NCBI GenBank assembly: GCA_002723015.1
Contig: PBNG01000009.1
Coordinates: 71,483-80,749 of the forward strand
DNA from: Roseibacillus sp.
GTDB lineage: Bacteria > Verrucomicrobiota > Verrucomicrobiae > Verrucomicrobiales > Akkermansiaceae
Length of the DNA: 9,267 bases
Direction of reading: 5' to 3'
Notes under the pieces: model-generated
Databases searched by the model: none
Told to the model about the DNA's origin: nothing
Seen by the model: the letters and a program-made list of their open reading frames with translations, nothing else
Shown here: piece after piece, positions 7,801 through 9,267 of the stretch
How positions within the stretch are numbered: position 1 is the stretch's first letter
Layout of the letters: the number at the start of each line of letters is the position of its first letter
Made by a program: the position numbers and the translations under genes

Positions 7801-7852
7801 ATCTCGTGCCATTCTGGACCTGACCGAACAATACGGGATTTCACCACCATAA
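4850..7852 (+). CDS. Exported PVC-type propeller/HEAT protein with GH32-associated N-terminal module, no heme site
   Basis: A 1000-residue protein. A hydrophobic stretch at 29-43 followed by ASPAAGQ looks like a signal peptide. The Met at residue 29 (base 4934) is a plausible alternative start, giving a more usual signal length; neither start has a clear Shine-Dalgarno sequence. Residues about 52-195 match the beta-sandwich module found at the N-terminus of many PVC GH32 proteins (DFEKKTFGEW, GSLTSPAFTI, FLVGGG, VTWDLSNLVG, ILVDHILFGD). Residues about 230-632 form a PVC-type dehydrogenase-like beta-propeller with SPLSVSID, two Asp-rich DTDxDGxAD loops (319-327 and 367-375), GPDGRLYGSVGDR and FTYHPGTG. 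Residues about 655-940 are HEAT-like helical repeats. Homologues usually end in a c-type cytochrome with CxxCH; this protein has seven scattered cysteines and no such motif. It lies 23 bp after ligA. Substrate and reaction are unknown; a carbohydrate-related role is only a guess. Confidence 0.85.
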   Translation: MPLPDKSGTLTLILKLPSTAPSATWPKAMLAVPILLLSLFLQAASPAAGQTIFEDFEKKTFGEWRETGNAFGKRPSSGKDRNQPGEVTGFAEECLASSLSIGVKGMGSLTSPAFTIQRPYLSFLVGGGSLRGLTSIQLIIGQKIVRESTGKDNPRMQSVTWDLSNLVGREARVRIVDASNQTNGYILVDHILFGDHPEPLFPHATRNGQPLIPGLTSSKTIPAIQIPPNSRLGIFANYEDHGLYSPLSVSIDMESNLLVTESHRSKHCVPDTRDHPYWLRDDIAATTLTDRRKLHRKWNQRYPIEKMRERSERIRLLRDTDHDGIADRSTIYAEGFDDLLDGAAGGIFPLDDRVYFACIPHIWSLRDTDSDGEADQRTKLVSGFGPRISLAGHDLDGFALGPDGRLYGSVGDRAMNIATQEGHQISYNDQGAVFRFDPDGSHFEVIHAGLRDPQGVVFDRWGNPVTVDSDSGQGDQARVVYIFDGADSGWRTGHQNLHTFHLEIGCSERPINQWMQEHQWDVLRKNQPAFLLPPVGVLPIQPAGFTYHPGTGFSNRCQDSFLICDNNGEPGSSGIWSFLLDRDGAGVKLASKQKFLWGSTATDLEFGNDGTLYVTDIFKKEKNQSPGRVFSLVSEPTPASPPGTEVSDLFQGRRIMNLPSVELFELMKHEDFRVRLRAQMTLASRPEAVPYFINATRQEESLDLALHGTWGLWIRARRLGSIASTNRLVELLSNPTEELRAQAARALGEAPLKDSGRLINSLKDSSPRVRAFAAISLARLRVTAAFNPTLLLLAENADRDVFLRHAGVMALAESGTEAQLTALSRHPSKAIRLASVLALRRLLSPGLIHFFFDHESEVADEAIRAVHDLPIENARPAIAALLDEYAPDEKGRVLSPMMMRRILHSSFRCGGEQNASRLLRFAANKRIPLGQRLEALRLLSQWSTPPTVDQSIGRYAPLPRREQGPVKALLAREIPSMGKLEPDISRAILDLTEQYGISPP

Positions 7853-7911
7853 GCGCGACATCACAGAATTGGTCCAGCGCAGCACAATCTGGCGGACGAT
7901 GGGCGTCTCGC
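7853..7911. other. Short convergent intergenic gap
   Basis: These 59 bases separate the stop codons of two convergent genes. I see no strong stem with an adjoining T run on either strand, only an imperfect pairing of GTCCAG with CTGGCGGAC around 7872-7897. No bidirectional terminator can be claimed, and nothing here continues the upstream protein into a cytochrome domain. Confidence 0.5.
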
Positions 7912-9267
7912 TCACCTGTTCCTAACAATGTTCCCGTAACGGTGAAGGGTCTCACTCACCGTCTGCTCCCTCAGATAGTGCAACAACTCCAGTCGCCCGT
8001 TGGCGAGAATAGGCCAGTCGATAATCTCCAAGCCCGAGTGATGACTAACCTCGCGAAGTTCCTTAGGTGGCTGAAGAGCTCTAATACGATCGAAATTCGA
8101 ACCCTGTGACTCGACTCGCTTGCATAATTCCATAGGTGTCTCTTCAGAAAATTTCACACCCGCTGCTTCTGTAAGCGCAGCACATTCCTCTCGACCGGGA
8201 TGATCACTCAATATCAACTCAACTCCCGTGGTCCATCCTGCCAGAAGAACAAGAGCCACATCTTCCGGGTTCATGTTGTGCGCACCCACAAGAATGGGAC
8301 CACGGACACGATACCTGAATACGTTCGCTTCTCCAAGAATGGAGGAGGGGTCGTGGGAGACTGAGAACTCATCGCGCCACCACCGGGCGTAGCTTACCGA
8401 AGCCGCCCTGAGCCTCTCCACCGACTGTGGAAGAATTCCGCAGAATTTTTCACATAGCCACCCGCCGACCTCTGCACCTGCCTCTTCAGGGAGTCCACAC
8501 TCCCGCCATTTCGCAAACTGCAGGACATAATTGGGACCTCCCGCCTTTGCGCCCGGACCGACCACCGAACGCTTCCATCCTCCAAACGGTTGCCGCTGCA
8601 CGATGGCTCCGGTGATCGGACGATTGACATAGGCATTGCCTACCTCGACTTCTTTTTTCCACCGTTCGATTTCCCGCTGGTCGAGAGTCTGTATTCCACC
8701 CGTCAAACCAAAGTTGGACTCGTTCTGAAGACGAACTGCATCCTCAAAGTTCTTCGCACGCATCAACCCCAGAACCGGACCAAAACATTCGGTTTGCCTG
8801 AACCAGCTATCGCGCCTCACGCCCAACCGAATACCAGGCGACCAGAGACAAGGGTTTTCATCGATCATTCGAGGCTCCAGAAGCCACTCCTCCCCCTCCT
8901 CAAGCTCAGTCAGTCCTCTCTGCAGTGCTTCTCCTGGAGGACGTATTACCGGGGTAACAATGTTGGCTAATTCATCCGAAGGCCCAACCCGTAAGCTTGC
9001 CGCAGCATCCCGTAGCTGCCTGAGAAACGCTCTATCATCGTAGAGGTCCGCTTCAAGAATTGCGAGAGAAGCGGCCGAGCACTTTTGTCCAGCATGACCG
9101 AAGGAGCTCTTGACGAGGTCCTTGATAGCCTGGTCTGGATCGGCCGCTGCAGAAATAAGCACGGAATTCTTACCACTGGTTTCGGCAAAAAGGCGCATAG
9201 AGGGCTTCCACGACCGAAAGAGCCGAGCGGTTTCATAAGCCCCGGTAAGGATCACTCCCGCCACTCT
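7912..9267 (-). CDS. putA: PutA-type L-glutamate gamma-semialdehyde dehydrogenase, C-terminal part (truncated by window edge)
   Basis: Oxidises L-glutamate gamma-semialdehyde (from pyrroline-5-carboxylate) to glutamate with NAD+, the second step of proline catabolism. The frame is open at the right edge, so about 452 C-terminal residues are seen. Numbering from the GTG at 9264, Glu28 (FAETSGKN) and the catalytic Cys62 (GHAGQKCSA) are 34 residues apart, as in PutA aldehyde dehydrogenase domains. ECFGPVL and TGAIVQRQPFGGWKRS, followed by KAGGPNYV, are diagnostic of this dehydrogenase. After about residue 275 comes an extra domain ending in ANGRLELLHYLREQ and HRYGN, the conserved C-terminal motif of long PutA proteins, where it helps cover the channel between the two active sites. 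This suggests a bifunctional PutA with the proline dehydrogenase domain off-window, but a stand-alone dehydrogenase cannot be excluded. It converges on the propeller gene and is a separate transcription unit. Confidence 0.9.
   Translation of the reverse strand, partial: RVAGVILTGAYETARLFRSWKPSMRLFAETSGKNSVLISAAADPDQAIKDLVKSSFGHAGQKCSAASLAILEADLYDDRAFLRQLRDAAASLRVGPSDELANIVTPVIRPPGEALQRGLTELEEGEEWLLEPRMIDENPCLWSPGIRLGVRRDSWFRQTECFGPVLGLMRAKNFEDAVRLQNESNFGLTGGIQTLDQREIERWKKEVEVGNAYVNRPITGAIVQRQPFGGWKRSVVGPGAKAGGPNYVLQFAKWRECGLPEEAGAEVGGWLCEKFCGILPQSVERLRAASVSYARWWRDEFSVSHDPSSILGEANVFRYRVRGPILVGAHNMNPEDVALVLLAGWTTGVELILSDHPGREECAALTEAAGVKFSEETPMELCKRVESQGSNFDRIRALQPPKELREVSHHSGLEIIDWPILANGRLELLHYLREQTVSETLHRYGNIVRNR

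Noticed and set aside
7573..8109. Plus-strand open frame of 178 codons bridging the ends of the two convergent genes
   Set aside because: It overlaps conserved coding sequence of both genes and its Pro/Ser/Arg-rich translation matches nothing.
1..9267. CRISPR arrays, tRNA or rRNA genes, insertion sequences and phage attachment sites
   Set aside because: No regularly spaced repeats, cloverleaf-like sequence, transposase motifs or terminal inverted repeats were seen on either strand.

Overview
The window most likely comes from a free-living, heterotrophic member of the Verrucomicrobiota (PVC superphylum). G+C is moderate by eye. The main clues are a large secreted propeller/HEAT protein of the type abundant in Verrucomicrobiota and Planctomycetota, a long NAD-dependent DNA ligase with a charged insertion, and a DUF4340 protein of the kind encoded beside GldG-type ABC transporters. 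This is inference from protein families; no rRNA or other marker gene is present.

Layout, left to right: (1) 1-1212 (+), the C-terminal part of a DUF4340 protein whose start lies off the left edge. (2) 1213-1521, about 309 bp with no convincing gene, holding a weak hairpin just after the DUF4340 stop and a possible operator and -10 element just before the next gene. (3) 1522-2082 (+), a two-gene type II toxin-antitoxin module, a BrnT-like toxin followed by a CopG/BrnA-like ribbon-helix-helix antitoxin. (4) 2082-2504 (+), a VanZ-family membrane protein whose ATG overlaps the antitoxin stop by one base. (5) 2577-4826 (+), complete ligA. (6) 4850-7852 (+), a 1000-residue exported protein with a GH32-associated beta-sandwich module, a PVC-type beta-propeller and HEAT repeats, but no CxxCH heme site. 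(7) 7912-9267 (-), convergent, the C-terminal part of a PutA-type L-glutamate gamma-semialdehyde dehydrogenase running off the right edge.

The five complete plus-strand genes from toxin to propeller protein are closely spaced (gaps of 3, -1, 72 and 23 bp) and could be partly co-transcribed, but they share no evident pathway: TA module, envelope protein, replication/repair ligase, secreted protein. I do not see a convincing undescribed multi-gene system. The points most worth a second look are the heme-less propeller protein with its GH32-type module, the ligase insertion (which also contains a frameshift-like arrangement), and the possibly leaderless TA module abutting vanZ and ligA. Most start codons here lack a good Shine-Dalgarno sequence.
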